The notes beneath the pieces were generated by a model. It did not search any database. It was not told the DNA's origin and saw nothing but the letters and a program-made list of their open reading frames with translations. The translations under genes were made by a program, and so were the position numbers. 64,000 bases of DNA from Pseudomonas parafulva. Its GTDB lineage: Bacteria > Pseudomonadota > Gammaproteobacteria > Pseudomonadales > Pseudomonadaceae. The DNA lies in the NCBI RefSeq assembly GCF_000800255.1, contig NZ_CP009747.1:3472001-3536000 (forward strand), read 5' to 3'. Shown here one piece after another: positions 18,291 through 26,149 of this stretch. How positions within the stretch are numbered: position 1 is the first letter of the stretch; every line of letters begins with the position of its first letter.

Positions 18291-18317
18291 GAATTTGCAT
18301 TTGCGTAAGCCAGCGTT
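18291..18317. promoter_or_regulatory. Shared 27-nt element between ich and lysR (putative LysR-regulator site)
   Basis: The block starts GAATTTGC and ends TAAGCCAGCGTT; it differs at only four positions from 12634-12660 upstream of dctP. It lies 130-156 bases before the ich start and 40-66 bases before the lysR start, a usual place for a LysR-type operator that also controls autoregulation. Confidence 0.6.
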
Positions 18318-18356
18318 CATAACTGCCGAACGCCATCACCGTGACAGGACCTCCCC

Positions 18357-19262
18357 ATGCACTTCGATCTGGCAGACCTGCGGCTGTTCATCCACATCGG
18401 CGAGTCGCCGAGCCTGACCCAGGGCGCGCGCCGCGCCTTTCTCTCGCCGGCGGCGGCCAGCGCGCGGATCAAGGCGCTCGAAGCGCAGCTCGACACGCGC
18501 CTGCTGTACCGCGACAGCCGTGGCGTGGAGCTCACCCCGGCGGGGCACAAGCTGCTCACCCACGCGCGGCTGATCATGCGTCAGGTGGACTATCTGAAAG
18601 CCGAGTTCACCCGCTTCGGCACCGACTCGGCCGGGCATATCCGCATCTTCGCCAACACCACGGCGGTCACCGAATTCCTGCCCGAGGTGCTGGCCGGTTT
18701 TCTCGCCGAGCGCCCTGGGGTCACGGTGGACCTGCAGGAGCGGCTGTCACGGGACATCGTGCGCGGCGTGCTCGACGGCAGCAGCGACATGGGCATCATC
18801 GCCGGGCCCGTGGAAGCGTCGGGGTTGCAGGTGATGCGCTTCAGCACCGACCGTCTGGTGTTGATCGTGCCGGCCGGCCACGAGTTGGCCGGGCGGCGGC
18901 AGGTGACATTGAAGCAGACCCTGGCCTACCAGCACATCGGCCTGCACGACGGCAGCACGCTGCTGACCTTTCTGCGCGACCATGTCGAACGCATGGGGCA
19001 GAGCCTGGCGCTGCGCATCCAGATGTCGAGTTTCGAGGCGATCTGCCGGATGGTCGAGGCCGGCGTGGGTATCGGCATCATTCCCGAGTCGGCGGCGCTG
19101 CGTCACAGCCGCACCATGAACCTGGTGACCATCGCCCTGGACGAATCCTGGGCGATCCGCGAGCGCAGCATCCTGGTGCGCGAACTCGATGCCCTGCCCG
19201 GCACCGTCCGCGCGCTGATCGCCACGCTGATGCCGGACGACGCGCCCGTGCAGATGGTTTAG
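18357..19262 (+). CDS. LysR-type regulator of the itaconate genes
   Basis: 301 residues. The N-terminal 60 residues form the winged helix-turn-helix (LADLRLFIHI, then LSPAAASARIKALEAQL as recognition helix, then RGVELTPAGH). The remainder is the two-lobed effector domain with IRIFANTTAV at its start and AGVGIGIIPE near the end. Divergent from ich with 195 bases between, the classic layout of LysR regulators that respond to a pathway intermediate. By order it is the counterpart of PA0877. It probably activates both the ich operon and dctPQM through the shared element; this is inference. Confidence 0.92.
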   Translation: MHFDLADLRLFIHIGESPSLTQGARRAFLSPAAASARIKALEAQLDTRLLYRDSRGVELTPAGHKLLTHARLIMRQVDYLKAEFTRFGTDSAGHIRIFANTTAVTEFLPEVLAGFLAERPGVTVDLQERLSRDIVRGVLDGSSDMGIIAGPVEASGLQVMRFSTDRLVLIVPAGHELAGRRQVTLKQTLAYQHIGLHDGSTLLTFLRDHVERMGQSLALRIQMSSFEAICRMVEAGVGIGIIPESAALRHSRTMNLVTIALDESWAIRERSILVRELDALPGTVRALIATLMPDDAPVQMV

Positions 19263-19315
19263 GACCCGGCCTGGTGGCGGGGCGGTGTGTCAGGCGGTTG
19301 CGCATCGTCTGCTTT

Positions 19316-19464
19316 GCGGCCGCTGCGCGCCCGATCGCGACACAAGGCCGCTCCTACATGAATCTGAGCTGCGCACCGATCGTTGAACACCTGTCCACTG
19401 TTGAGGCGTGGCTCAGGCCTTTGTGGGAGCGGCCTTGCGTCGCGATGGGCCGCGCAGCGGCCCC
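19316..19464. repeat. Inverted pair of REP elements
   Basis: The left copy (19316-19358) is in inverse orientation and the right copy (19423-19464) reads GTGGGAGCGGCC onward with the GCGTCGCGAT core. They resemble the REP copies at 30.3-30.7 and 39.6-39.75 kb. The pair lies between convergent genes. The two copies are imperfect matches of each other. Confidence 0.7.
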
Positions 19465-19466
19465 AA

Positions 19467-20159
19467 TCAGAATGAGGACTGTGTGCACGCCACAGGCCAA
19501 TTCAACCCATCACCCCTGTGCGACAACGCGTCAAGCCGGAGCTTGGCCTGCGCGCACGCATCGTACGCGCGCAAGAGATCCATCAACGCCTGCGCATCCA
19601 ATGACTGGCCTTGGTGCGTCAGCCCGTAGCAGATCAACGTCACCTGCGGCTGGACACCGCCTTTGACCTTGGCCCTGGGCATCCAGGGCCCCAGCCGATT
19701 GCGTGGGCGCGGCAGGACTGTGCCTGGCTTGAGGGTGAGCACGATGTGCAGGTCCCGCCCCTGCCTGACCCGCCCCTCGACCAGGTCGACCAAGGCCAAT
19801 TCCCGGTCCAGGCACGCGAACCACAACCGCTCATGGGTCAGGCGCAGCAGCGGCTGCTGCCCCGGGTCACGCTGCAGCCACAGGCTACGGACCGCCAACG
19901 CGGCCAGCAGCCATAGCGGCACGCTCACCGGCCAGGCATCCTTCAGGCACCAGAGCGCCAGCCCGGACAACACCACCACACCCACCGCCAACATCCCGCG
20001 CACCTGGGGCGACTGCGTCAGTTCGGTCACCGGCGGCACGGCCGCCAACTGGGCCTCGTGCTCGGCGATGGCTGCACGACGGCGGGCGTCCATGCGTGCG
20101 TCGAACTCACGACCCAGCGACTGCGCCAAATCGTCGAGCGAAGCGCAATCGCTGCTCAT
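19467..20159 (-). CDS. Membrane protein, divergent member of a four-paralog cassette
   Basis: 230 residues: a polar N-terminal stretch with many charged residues (1-45), a membrane hairpin (about 54-90, two hydrophobic runs), then a soluble C-terminal domain. The LLRLTHERLWFACLDRELALVDLVE segment matches in position the RLTRRQLWVD...VEDISVK segment of the two better-conserved relatives at 22293 and 23008. Such a membrane hairpin followed by a small beta-rich domain resembles bacterial PH-domain proteins, which is a structural guess. Its ATG overlaps the stop of the M48 protease gene by four bases. Function unknown. Confidence 0.7.
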   Translation of the reverse strand: MSSDCASLDDLAQSLGREFDARMDARRRAAIAEHEAQLAAVPPVTELTQSPQVRGMLAVGVVVLSGLALWCLKDAWPVSVPLWLLAALAVRSLWLQRDPGQQPLLRLTHERLWFACLDRELALVDLVEGRVRQGRDLHIVLTLKPGTVLPRPRNRLGPWMPRAKVKGGVQPQVTLICYGLTHQGQSLDAQALMDLLRAYDACAQAKLRLDALSHRGDGLNWPVACTQSSF

Positions 20160-21613
20160 GCCGAAGCCCCTCGGCGGGGCGCCTGCTGGGCACCGAGCAA
20201 CCCTTCGAACCAGCGCCGGTCTTCCTCGCTGGGCACCCGCGTGGCGGTCGCCAACAGCTCGGCGTCGGCCTTGACCTTCAGCTCACGCAAGCGCAGCGCG
20301 GTCGGTGGATGGCTGTCGAACGGGTGGGCCAGGGCGTGTTGCAACACCTGCTCGTCCAGCACCAAGGGATGCTCGCGCAGATGCCCCTGCCAGGCCTGCA
20401 GCAGGTTATCGCCCGCGCGCGCCGCCAACACCTGGGGCAGCGCCTCGTCCAGGGCGATGATCCGCAACAGCGCCTGGCCAAACACCTGCGTGCCGGCCAC
20501 CTGCGCCCCGACACGATCCGCCGCCAGCTCCTGCACCCGGCTCCAGTGCTGCACCGCACGCTCGAACTGCTCCAGGAACTGCCCCGCCATCCACAGCGCC
20601 GGTCGTTCCAGCCAAGGCGGCGGGCCATCGTCCTCGGTCAGGCTGGCGTAGTGCGCGCACATCAGGCCGAACTGCGCAGCCAGGGCACTGCTGCGCTCGG
20701 TGTCCTGGGAACGGAAATGCCCCAGCTCGTGGCCGATGATCGCGGCGGTCTCGGCCTGACTGAGTGCGCATAGCGCGGTGAGCGGCAGGTACAGCGTGCG
20801 ACCGTGCAGCGCTTGACCCGAAGGCTGCAGGACCACCGGCACGCTGGTGACGAAGAACGACTGGTCCAACCCCACCACCAGGTGGTCGGGTGTCGGCGCC
20901 CCGACCTGCTCGGCCAGGCTGCCCACCCAGGCCCACACCGCCGGCGCCTGTTGCAGGCTCAGGGTGCGCCCCAAAAAGCTCGACGATGGCGACTCCAGCA
21001 CCGTCCACTGCCGACGCAAGCGGTCGATCATCACCACGCCAGCACAGATCATCGAGACCATGGACAGCACGATGATCAGCGCGCTCAAGCCGCCTTGCTT
21101 GAAGTTGCTGTAGCCCCAACTGATCTCGTACAGCAGCGCCAGCCCCAGCGCGCCCACCAGCAGACCGGTGTAACCGATCAGGCAGCGTCCCAGCACGTGC
21201 CAACTGCGTGCCAGGCGCTGTTCCAGAAAGTCTTGCGAAAGCCGCGCCCGCCAGGCGTCGATGCGGATCTTCAGCCAGGTGCCGACGCCTGCCAGCAGCG
21301 CCGCCACCGCCAGCCAGTACGCCAACTCGCCCAGCCAGGCGCGCAGGTGCAGCGAGCCGGCGTCGGCGTCGACCCGGTCGATCTGGCGCTGGAAAGAGTG
21401 AGCGCGATCCTCTGGGCGAATCACTTCATTGCGCTCACGCGCCGACAACTTCGCCAGCAAGGTGTCGTCGGACGTGGCGATCCACTGGCGCATGATCTCG
21501 GCGGTTTCCAGGTCATGGTTGGCGCGCCAGGACTGCTGGGCGGTCCAGGCCATGAGCAGCAGTGGCAGCAGGATCACGGGCAGCGCCCACCACAGGCGTT
21601 TGGTCAGGTTCAC
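20156..21613 (-). CDS. Membrane-associated M48-family metalloprotease
   Basis: 485 residues. An N-terminal TM (about 5-25) and further hydrophobic segments (about 98-115, 147-165, 176-196) precede the peptidase domain. The zinc motif HELGH is at 295-299 and the third ligand is in ELAADR with Glu362, the M48 pattern. M48 enzymes such as HtpX and BepA degrade or assist membrane and envelope proteins. Here the gene is embedded in a cassette of related membrane proteins, coupled by a four-base overlap to the one downstream and 24 bases after the one upstream, so the proteins probably work together. Confidence 0.85.
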   Translation of the reverse strand: MNLTKRLWWALPVILLPLLLMAWTAQQSWRANHDLETAEIMRQWIATSDDTLLAKLSARERNEVIRPEDRAHSFQRQIDRVDADAGSLHLRAWLGELAYWLAVAALLAGVGTWLKIRIDAWRARLSQDFLEQRLARSWHVLGRCLIGYTGLLVGALGLALLYEISWGYSNFKQGGLSALIIVLSMVSMICAGVVMIDRLRRQWTVLESPSSSFLGRTLSLQQAPAVWAWVGSLAEQVGAPTPDHLVVGLDQSFFVTSVPVVLQPSGQALHGRTLYLPLTALCALSQAETAAIIGHELGHFRSQDTERSSALAAQFGLMCAHYASLTEDDGPPPWLERPALWMAGQFLEQFERAVQHWSRVQELAADRVGAQVAGTQVFGQALLRIIALDEALPQVLAARAGDNLLQAWQGHLREHPLVLDEQVLQHALAHPFDSHPPTALRLRELKVKADAELLATATRVPSEEDRRWFEGLLGAQQAPRRGASA

Positions 21614-21637
21614 CGGCGTATCTCCAACTCGATGACT

Positions 21638-22300
21638 TCAGCGCGCAGCACCGAAGCGCTGCACCTGTGGGTAGAGCTCGCCCAGGGTGCGCCGCGCCTG
21701 CGCCGCTTCGATGTAGTCCAGCAGCAGGGAAGTCAGCGCCTCGAAGTCGATGCGCTGGCCATCGAGGGTGGGCACGCACAGCCAGAGTTCGACACTCAGG
21801 CCGCCGGCCACCGGATGGGCATCGGGCGCGGCCAGCGACTTGAAGCAGGCGGCTTGCAGCGCCGGTGCGCGGGCGTGCGCGGCGACTCGAAAGGTCAACA
21901 CCGTTCTCAGGTGACGCTGGTCGATCTCGAAGCCCGAAAAGGTGTGCAGTGGCACCGCACCGTTCGAGTTGGAGAACGCCAGGGTGTTCGGGGTCAGGGC
22001 CAGGACACACTGGCCATGCCGGCGGCGCAACGCTTCGGCCAAGGCCAGCGCGGCGACACCGGCCAGCACCAGCGCCAGGCTGACGGCCCAGGCCAGCAGG
22101 AACACGGGCTTGCCGGGCGTGATGCCGATCACCACGAAGACCCACGACAACCAGCCTCCCAGGGCCACCATCAGCCCGCCGAACACCGCGCAAGCCATCG
22201 ACTTGCCACGCGAGGACTCACGGATCTCCAGGCGCTCGGTCGGCCCGTCGGCCAGACGCTGCAGGTCGATCAGATGCGCTTCGCGAGCGGCCTCATCCAC
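21638..22300 (-). CDS. Membrane protein of the four-paralog cassette
   Basis: 220 residues from a GTG at 22300 (begins VDEAAREAHL, read as Met), which overlaps the upstream stop codon by eight bases; ATG 22396 would overlap the neighbour by about 100 bases and is rejected. Two hydrophobic segments (about 37-60 and 67-90) are followed by a soluble domain in which CVLALTPNTLAFSNSNGAVPL aligns by position with the RLTRRQLWVD region of the paralogs. No enzyme motif. The start assignment is moderately secure. Likely co-expressed with the M48 protease downstream. Confidence 0.62.
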   Translation of the reverse strand: MDEAAREAHLIDLQRLADGPTERLEIRESSRGKSMACAVFGGLMVALGGWLSWVFVVIGITPGKPVFLLAWAVSLALVLAGVAALALAEALRRRHGQCVLALTPNTLAFSNSNGAVPLHTFSGFEIDQRHLRTVLTFRVAAHARAPALQAACFKSLAAPDAHPVAGGLSVELWLCVPTLDGQRIDFEALTSLLLDYIEAAQARRTLGELYPQVQRFGAAR

Positions 22301-22949
22301 GCGGCTGTACCACCGCGAGCTGACGCTCGGCGCAGGCGGCATCGCGATACGCCTCCAGCAACGCCGCCATCTCGCGGACTGAGACCTTGCGCCCACCGCT
22401 CATCAAACCGGCCGACATGATGCGGATGCAGGGCTCGGGCTCCGTATCGACCACGGCCTGGTCGGCGAAGAACACCATGTGCCGCACCCGGTGGGTCGGC
22501 AGGATGGCCTCGCGGCTCAGGGTCAATTCCTGGGTGGTGAGCAGGCCCTCTTCCTTGACGCTGATGTCTTCGACATCGGCCAGGTCCACCGGCGCCGACA
22601 GGGTATCGACCCAGACCTGACGACGGGTCAGGCGCATGAACACCTGGGTGCCGGCGTTACGGTGCTGCCAGAACAGGGCGGCACCGAACAGCACCAGCGC
22701 CACGCCGCACAGCACCACCAGCAGCTTGCCGCTGGAGAGGCCGAAGAACACGCCGCCTACGCCGGCCAGGGCGATCACCGGTCCCCACAGTTTGTAGCGG
22801 GGAGAGTTGGTGAACTCGGTCTGCTCGGGCACGCGCTCGAGGGTCTGCTTGAGCTCGGCGATCACGCGGCCGAGCTGGGCCTGGCTGGACGCTGAGGCGT
22901 CGCTGTCGGATGGCCCGTTCAGCGGGTCGGGTTTTTCTGGGTTATTCAC
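22293..22949 (-). CDS. Membrane protein of the four-paralog cassette
   Basis: 218 residues from a GTG at 22949 (begins VNNPEKPDP); an ATG at 23096 would run into the neighbouring gene. After a polar N-terminus come two hydrophobic segments (about 58-75 and 80-98), then FMRLTRRQVWVDTLSAPVD and ADVEDISVKEEG, and near the end IRIMSAGLMSGGRKV. These segments are almost the same in the neighbouring gene at 23008, so the two are recent tandem duplicates. The soluble domain looks beta-rich and may be PH-like. Function unknown. Confidence 0.72.
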   Translation of the reverse strand: MNNPEKPDPLNGPSDSDASASSQAQLGRVIAELKQTLERVPEQTEFTNSPRYKLWGPVIALAGVGGVFFGLSSGKLLVVLCGVALVLFGAALFWQHRNAGTQVFMRLTRRQVWVDTLSAPVDLADVEDISVKEEGLLTTQELTLSREAILPTHRVRHMVFFADQAVVDTEPEPCIRIMSAGLMSGGRKVSVREMAALLEAYRDAACAERQLAVVQPRG

Positions 22950-23007
22950 GCAAAACACTCTCTGGATAGGGGAAAGCGACGCTGAAAAGCGTTTCGAGGC
23001 GGCGGCG

Positions 23008-23673
23008 TCATCCCTGACGCAGCAGCAGGTCCAACTGACGCTGCGCACGCGCAGCATCGCGGTAGGCGGCCAGGATCGCGGCCATTTCGTCCACATGCAC
23101 CCGGCGTCCAGCGGTCATGATGCCGGCGGACATGATGCGGATATGCGGACGCGGCTTTTTCAACGCCATGGCCTGGTTGCCGAACAGTTGGAATTTCGCG
23201 GCACGGTGGGTGGGCAATACAGCCTCGCTGCTCAGGTCGAGCTTCTGCTGCATCACCTGGCCTTCGTCCTTGACGCTGATGTCCTCGACATCGGCCATCT
23301 CCACCGGCGCCGACAGCGAGTCGACCCACAACTGCCGGCGAGTCAGGCGCATGAACACCTGCGTGCCGGCCGTGCGGTGCTGCCACGACATGACCCCGAA
23401 CAGCACCGCCATGATCACCCCAAGCCAGGTCAGGCCAGCGCTGCCGGTCTTCATCCCACCGAAGGCGATGGCCAGGCTGACCAGTAGCAGGATCGGCCCC
23501 CACACCTTGAACCGCGTCGTGTTGGTGAACTCGATCTGCTCGGGCACCTGGTCGATCACCTGTTTCAACTCGGCGATCACCTGCTCGCGCTGGGCAGCGC
23601 GGGACTGGTCGTATTCGGCGCCAAGCGAGTCGGACAGTGCGTTAAGCGAGTTGGGCTGGTCTGGCGTGCTCAT
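23008..23673 (-). CDS. Membrane protein of the four-paralog cassette
   Basis: 221 residues from ATG 23673 (begins MSTPDQPNSL). The N-terminal coiled-coil-like stretch with AELKQVIDQVPEQIEFTN is followed by two hydrophobic segments (about 61-79 and 84-100), then FMRLTRRQLWVDSLSAPVE, ADVEDISVKDEG and IRIMSAGIMTAGRRV. These motifs recur in the protein encoded at 22293. It is second in the apparent operon after the exported protein at 23703, 29 bases away. No known family recalled; a membrane-anchored PH-like domain is a possible fold. Confidence 0.74.
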   Translation of the reverse strand: MSTPDQPNSLNALSDSLGAEYDQSRAAQREQVIAELKQVIDQVPEQIEFTNTTRFKVWGPILLLVSLAIAFGGMKTGSAGLTWLGVIMAVLFGVMSWQHRTAGTQVFMRLTRRQLWVDSLSAPVEMADVEDISVKDEGQVMQQKLDLSSEAVLPTHRAAKFQLFGNQAMALKKPRPHIRIMSAGIMTAGRRVHVDEMAAILAAYRDAARAQRQLDLLLRQG

Positions 23674-23702
23674 GGGCAAGGCTCTCGGCAAAAGAAGGGA
23701 AT

Positions 23703-24152
23703 TTATTTTTGTGCGTTCAGGTAATCGGTCAGGAACGCTTGGGCATTGCCCTGCTCGGACAGCGACTCGGAGTAACCCAGTTTCAGCGCCTGGGCTTCAC
23801 CCGGCAGGTACAGCTCGCTGGCGGCCCAGCTGTCCGAACCCTGGATCACCAGCGCGGCGAATTTCTGGCCATCGACGGTGGTGTAGTAACGGGTGGCCTT
23901 GTCGGTCTTCTCGACCTTCATTTTCTGGATCTTCATGTTCCAGTCGTGGTCCACGCCCTCGACCTGCACCAGGGCTTCGTTGGCGCTGCGCTCGCCGATG
24001 CGCAGGGTCCACACCTTCACGCCTTGCTCGCCGGCATAGGCCACCACCTTGTCGGCCACGGGCGGACGATCCTCGGCCTGGGCCTGCGCGATGCCCATGA
24101 ACAGGGCTACGGAAGTGGCCAGTACGGCCGCCCATCTACGATACGTCAGCAT
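23703..24152 (-). CDS. Exported protein, first gene of the M48 cassette
   Basis: 149 residues from ATG 24152 with GAGGAGCGACGAGC as a strong ribosome-binding site; upstream starts would add a non-secretory leader and are rejected. A signal peptide (about 1-26, ending in AQAQA before EDRPPV) predicts a periplasmic protein. The mature part contains charged beta-like strands such as KVEKTDKATRYYTTVDGQ and no motif I recognise. It leads the operon of membrane proteins and the M48 protease, so it could be a periplasmic partner or substrate. Function unknown. Confidence 0.75.
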   Translation of the reverse strand: MLTYRRWAAVLATSVALFMGIAQAQAEDRPPVADKVVAYAGEQGVKVWTLRIGERSANEALVQVEGVDHDWNMKIQKMKVEKTDKATRYYTTVDGQKFAALVIQGSDSWAASELYLPGEAQALKLGYSESLSEQGNAQAFLTDYLNAQK

Positions 24153-24332
24153 GCTCGTCGCTCCTCGGAGGTCAAAAGTGAAGTATTGAAGTGGACCCTC
24201 AGGGAACTGCCAAGCCATTTGGCCGTCTCTCACAACTAACGGCCCGCCACTCACAACGGCTGACGGTAAAGATGTGGACGCGTTAACATTGCGCACCGCG
24301 TCACTCACCTCATTCACGGACGCGCTCGCCCC

Positions 24333-25277
24333 ATGAACAGCCCGAACCCCTATCTCGACACCCACTTCAGCTTCGACAGCCCGTCATCCCTGGCCCAGGC
24401 CGGTGTGTTCGACCGCCGCACGGCGCAGGTCATGGGCAGCGCGGTGGGCCACTACCATGCGCACACCGTGCGCGAGCACCTGCAGTACTTCGACTGCGAC
24501 CTGCAGTTCCCCGAGCCGCTGCGCATCGAGAAGGTGTTGCCTGGCAGCCTGTGCATCGTCCAGGTGCTGGACGGCCAGTGGCAGCACCGCATCGAGGGTC
24601 GGCTGAACCAGTACGAAGCCGGCACGCCCCATGTGCTGGGCCTGAGCGAGAGCATGCAGGCGGTCGACACCCTGGCCCCCGGCAGCCACGCGCGCATGGC
24701 CGGGCTGCGGGTGGCCGGCCGTTACCTGCGCGAGTTGGCTGAGGAAGATCCAAACCTGCGCCCGTTGCTGGCGCTGCTGGGCGACGGCATGCGCTTCAGC
24801 GCCCTGCCCGCCTGCCCCGCCGTGGGCCGCCTGCTCGAACAGCTCTACCACTGCCCGTACCACGGCGCGCTCAAGCGCTTGCACCAGGAAAGCCTGAGCC
24901 TGGCCGTGCTGGTGGAGTTGGGGGCGCATGTGGCCGGCCGCGTAGCCCCGCCCGACGCGCCGCAGCGCGGCCAGCAGGACCTGGCTCACGAGGCTCGGCG
25001 TCTGCTCGACGAACACCTGGCCGATCCGCCGACGATACTGGAACTGGCGCGTCAGCTAGGGGTGGGCGAAACCACCCTGCGCCGCGCCTTCGCCAAGGTA
25101 TTCGGTCAGTCGATGCTGCAGTACCTGCGCCAGCAGCGCATGGAGCTGGCGCGCACGCTGCTGCTGCAACGCAAATGGCAGGTGGCGCAGATCGCCTATC
25201 GCCTGGGCTATGCCAACCCGGCCAACTTCAGCAACGCCTACAAGGCCTACCACGGCCACCCGCCCGGCATGGCCTGA
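24333..25277 (+). CDS. AraC/XylS-family regulator
   Basis: 314 residues. The C-terminal 100 residues hold the double helix-turn-helix: ILELARQLGVGETTLRRAFAKVF for the first and WQVAQIAYRLGYANPANFSNAYKAYHGHPP for the second, with the usual conserved Gly-Tyr and Phe. The N-terminal part is not a recognisable cupin by eye but resembles PchR-type regulators that sense small molecules. It is divergent from the M48 cassette with 180 bases between them, so it may regulate that cassette; no operator could be identified. Convergent with the GntR gene, 12 bases apart. Confidence 0.88.
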   Translation: MNSPNPYLDTHFSFDSPSSLAQAGVFDRRTAQVMGSAVGHYHAHTVREHLQYFDCDLQFPEPLRIEKVLPGSLCIVQVLDGQWQHRIEGRLNQYEAGTPHVLGLSESMQAVDTLAPGSHARMAGLRVAGRYLRELAEEDPNLRPLLALLGDGMRFSALPACPAVGRLLEQLYHCPYHGALKRLHQESLSLAVLVELGAHVAGRVAPPDAPQRGQQDLAHEARRLLDEHLADPPTILELARQLGVGETTLRRAFAKVFGQSMLQYLRQQRMELARTLLLQRKWQVAQIAYRLGYANPANFSNAYKAYHGHPPGMA

Positions 25278-25289
25278 CCGCCGCTGCGC

Positions 25290-26024
25290 TCAGCGCTGGG
25301 CGCGGGTCATGTGCATCACCAGGGTGAAGCGGTCGCGTGGGTAGACGGTTTCGGACACCGAGATGATTTCACCGGCCTGATCGCGGTAATGGCGGATGAT
25401 GTTCAGCCCCAGATCGCCGCTGGGCGCTTTCAAGCTCGCGCTCAGCTCGGCGGTGAGCTGCACCGGGCTGACCTCCTGGTCCACCGACTCGATGCTCTTG
25501 GCGAAGGCCTTGCCGATCAAGGCGGCGATCAGCTCGCCCGGATGCGCCTCGGCCTCGGCCACCACCTCGGCGAAGCGCTGTTCGGCGTAGACGTCGGTCC
25601 AGCACAGCGGATAGCGCCGCTCGCCACTTTCGACCTTGATGCTCGACACGCAGAAGTAATGCCCGCCCGGCGTCAGCCCCAGGCGCTTGGCCAGGGCGAT
25701 ATCGGCCACGAAATGGCGCACGCCCTGTATTTCACGGACATGGGATTCGGCCACCTGGACCAGGTCGGTGATCGAATCGATCGCCTGCGAATAACCGCTG
25801 CGCGGCGCTGCCGCCTCGACCCGCGTGCCGACCTTTCGTCGCCGCGAGACCATGCCCTGGCCCTGCAGCTGGTCGATGGCCGCCCGCACCGTGTGTCGCC
25901 CCACCCCGTACAGCTCGCACAGCTCAAGCTCGGTGGGCAGCAGCGAGCCGACCGGATGATCGCCACGGGCGATCTTGTCGGTGAGGTCTCTGGCGATATC
26001 GGAGTAGCGGCCACGGGTGCTCAT
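25290..26024 (-). CDS. GntR/HutC-family regulator with UTRA domain
   Basis: 244 residues from ATG 26024 (begins MSTRGRYSDIA); an upstream start at 26069 is less likely. The N-terminal winged helix covers about residues 1-75, with LLPTELELCELYGVGRHTVRAAIDQLQ as the recognition region. The UTRA effector domain follows, with LGLTPGGHYFCVSSIK and ending IIRHYRDQAGEIISVSETVYPRDRFT, both typical of HutC-type proteins. It is divergent from the lyase gene (125 bases between), so it very likely represses the lyase-symporter-FumC genes. The effector is presumably a substrate of that pathway. Confidence 0.9.
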   Translation of the reverse strand: MSTRGRYSDIARDLTDKIARGDHPVGSLLPTELELCELYGVGRHTVRAAIDQLQGQGMVSRRRKVGTRVEAAAPRSGYSQAIDSITDLVQVAESHVREIQGVRHFVADIALAKRLGLTPGGHYFCVSSIKVESGERRYPLCWTDVYAEQRFAEVVAEAEAHPGELIAALIGKAFAKSIESVDQEVSPVQLTAELSASLKAPSGDLGLNIIRHYRDQAGEIISVSETVYPRDRFTLVMHMTRAQR

Positions 26025-26149
26025 TGACGGCTCATGTTCACGGAAGGCAAAGGGTTGACAGTGTACCAAATGTGGCAGACCATTTTGTTCGGATGTATTA
26101 AATAAGTTCGATTAATTTCGGACAAATACCGAACAAGAAAGGATCCGCC

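Noticed and set aside
20804..22420. 538-codon plus-strand frame over the M48 gene
   Set aside because: Antisense to the protease carrying HELGH; Gln/His-rich shadow.
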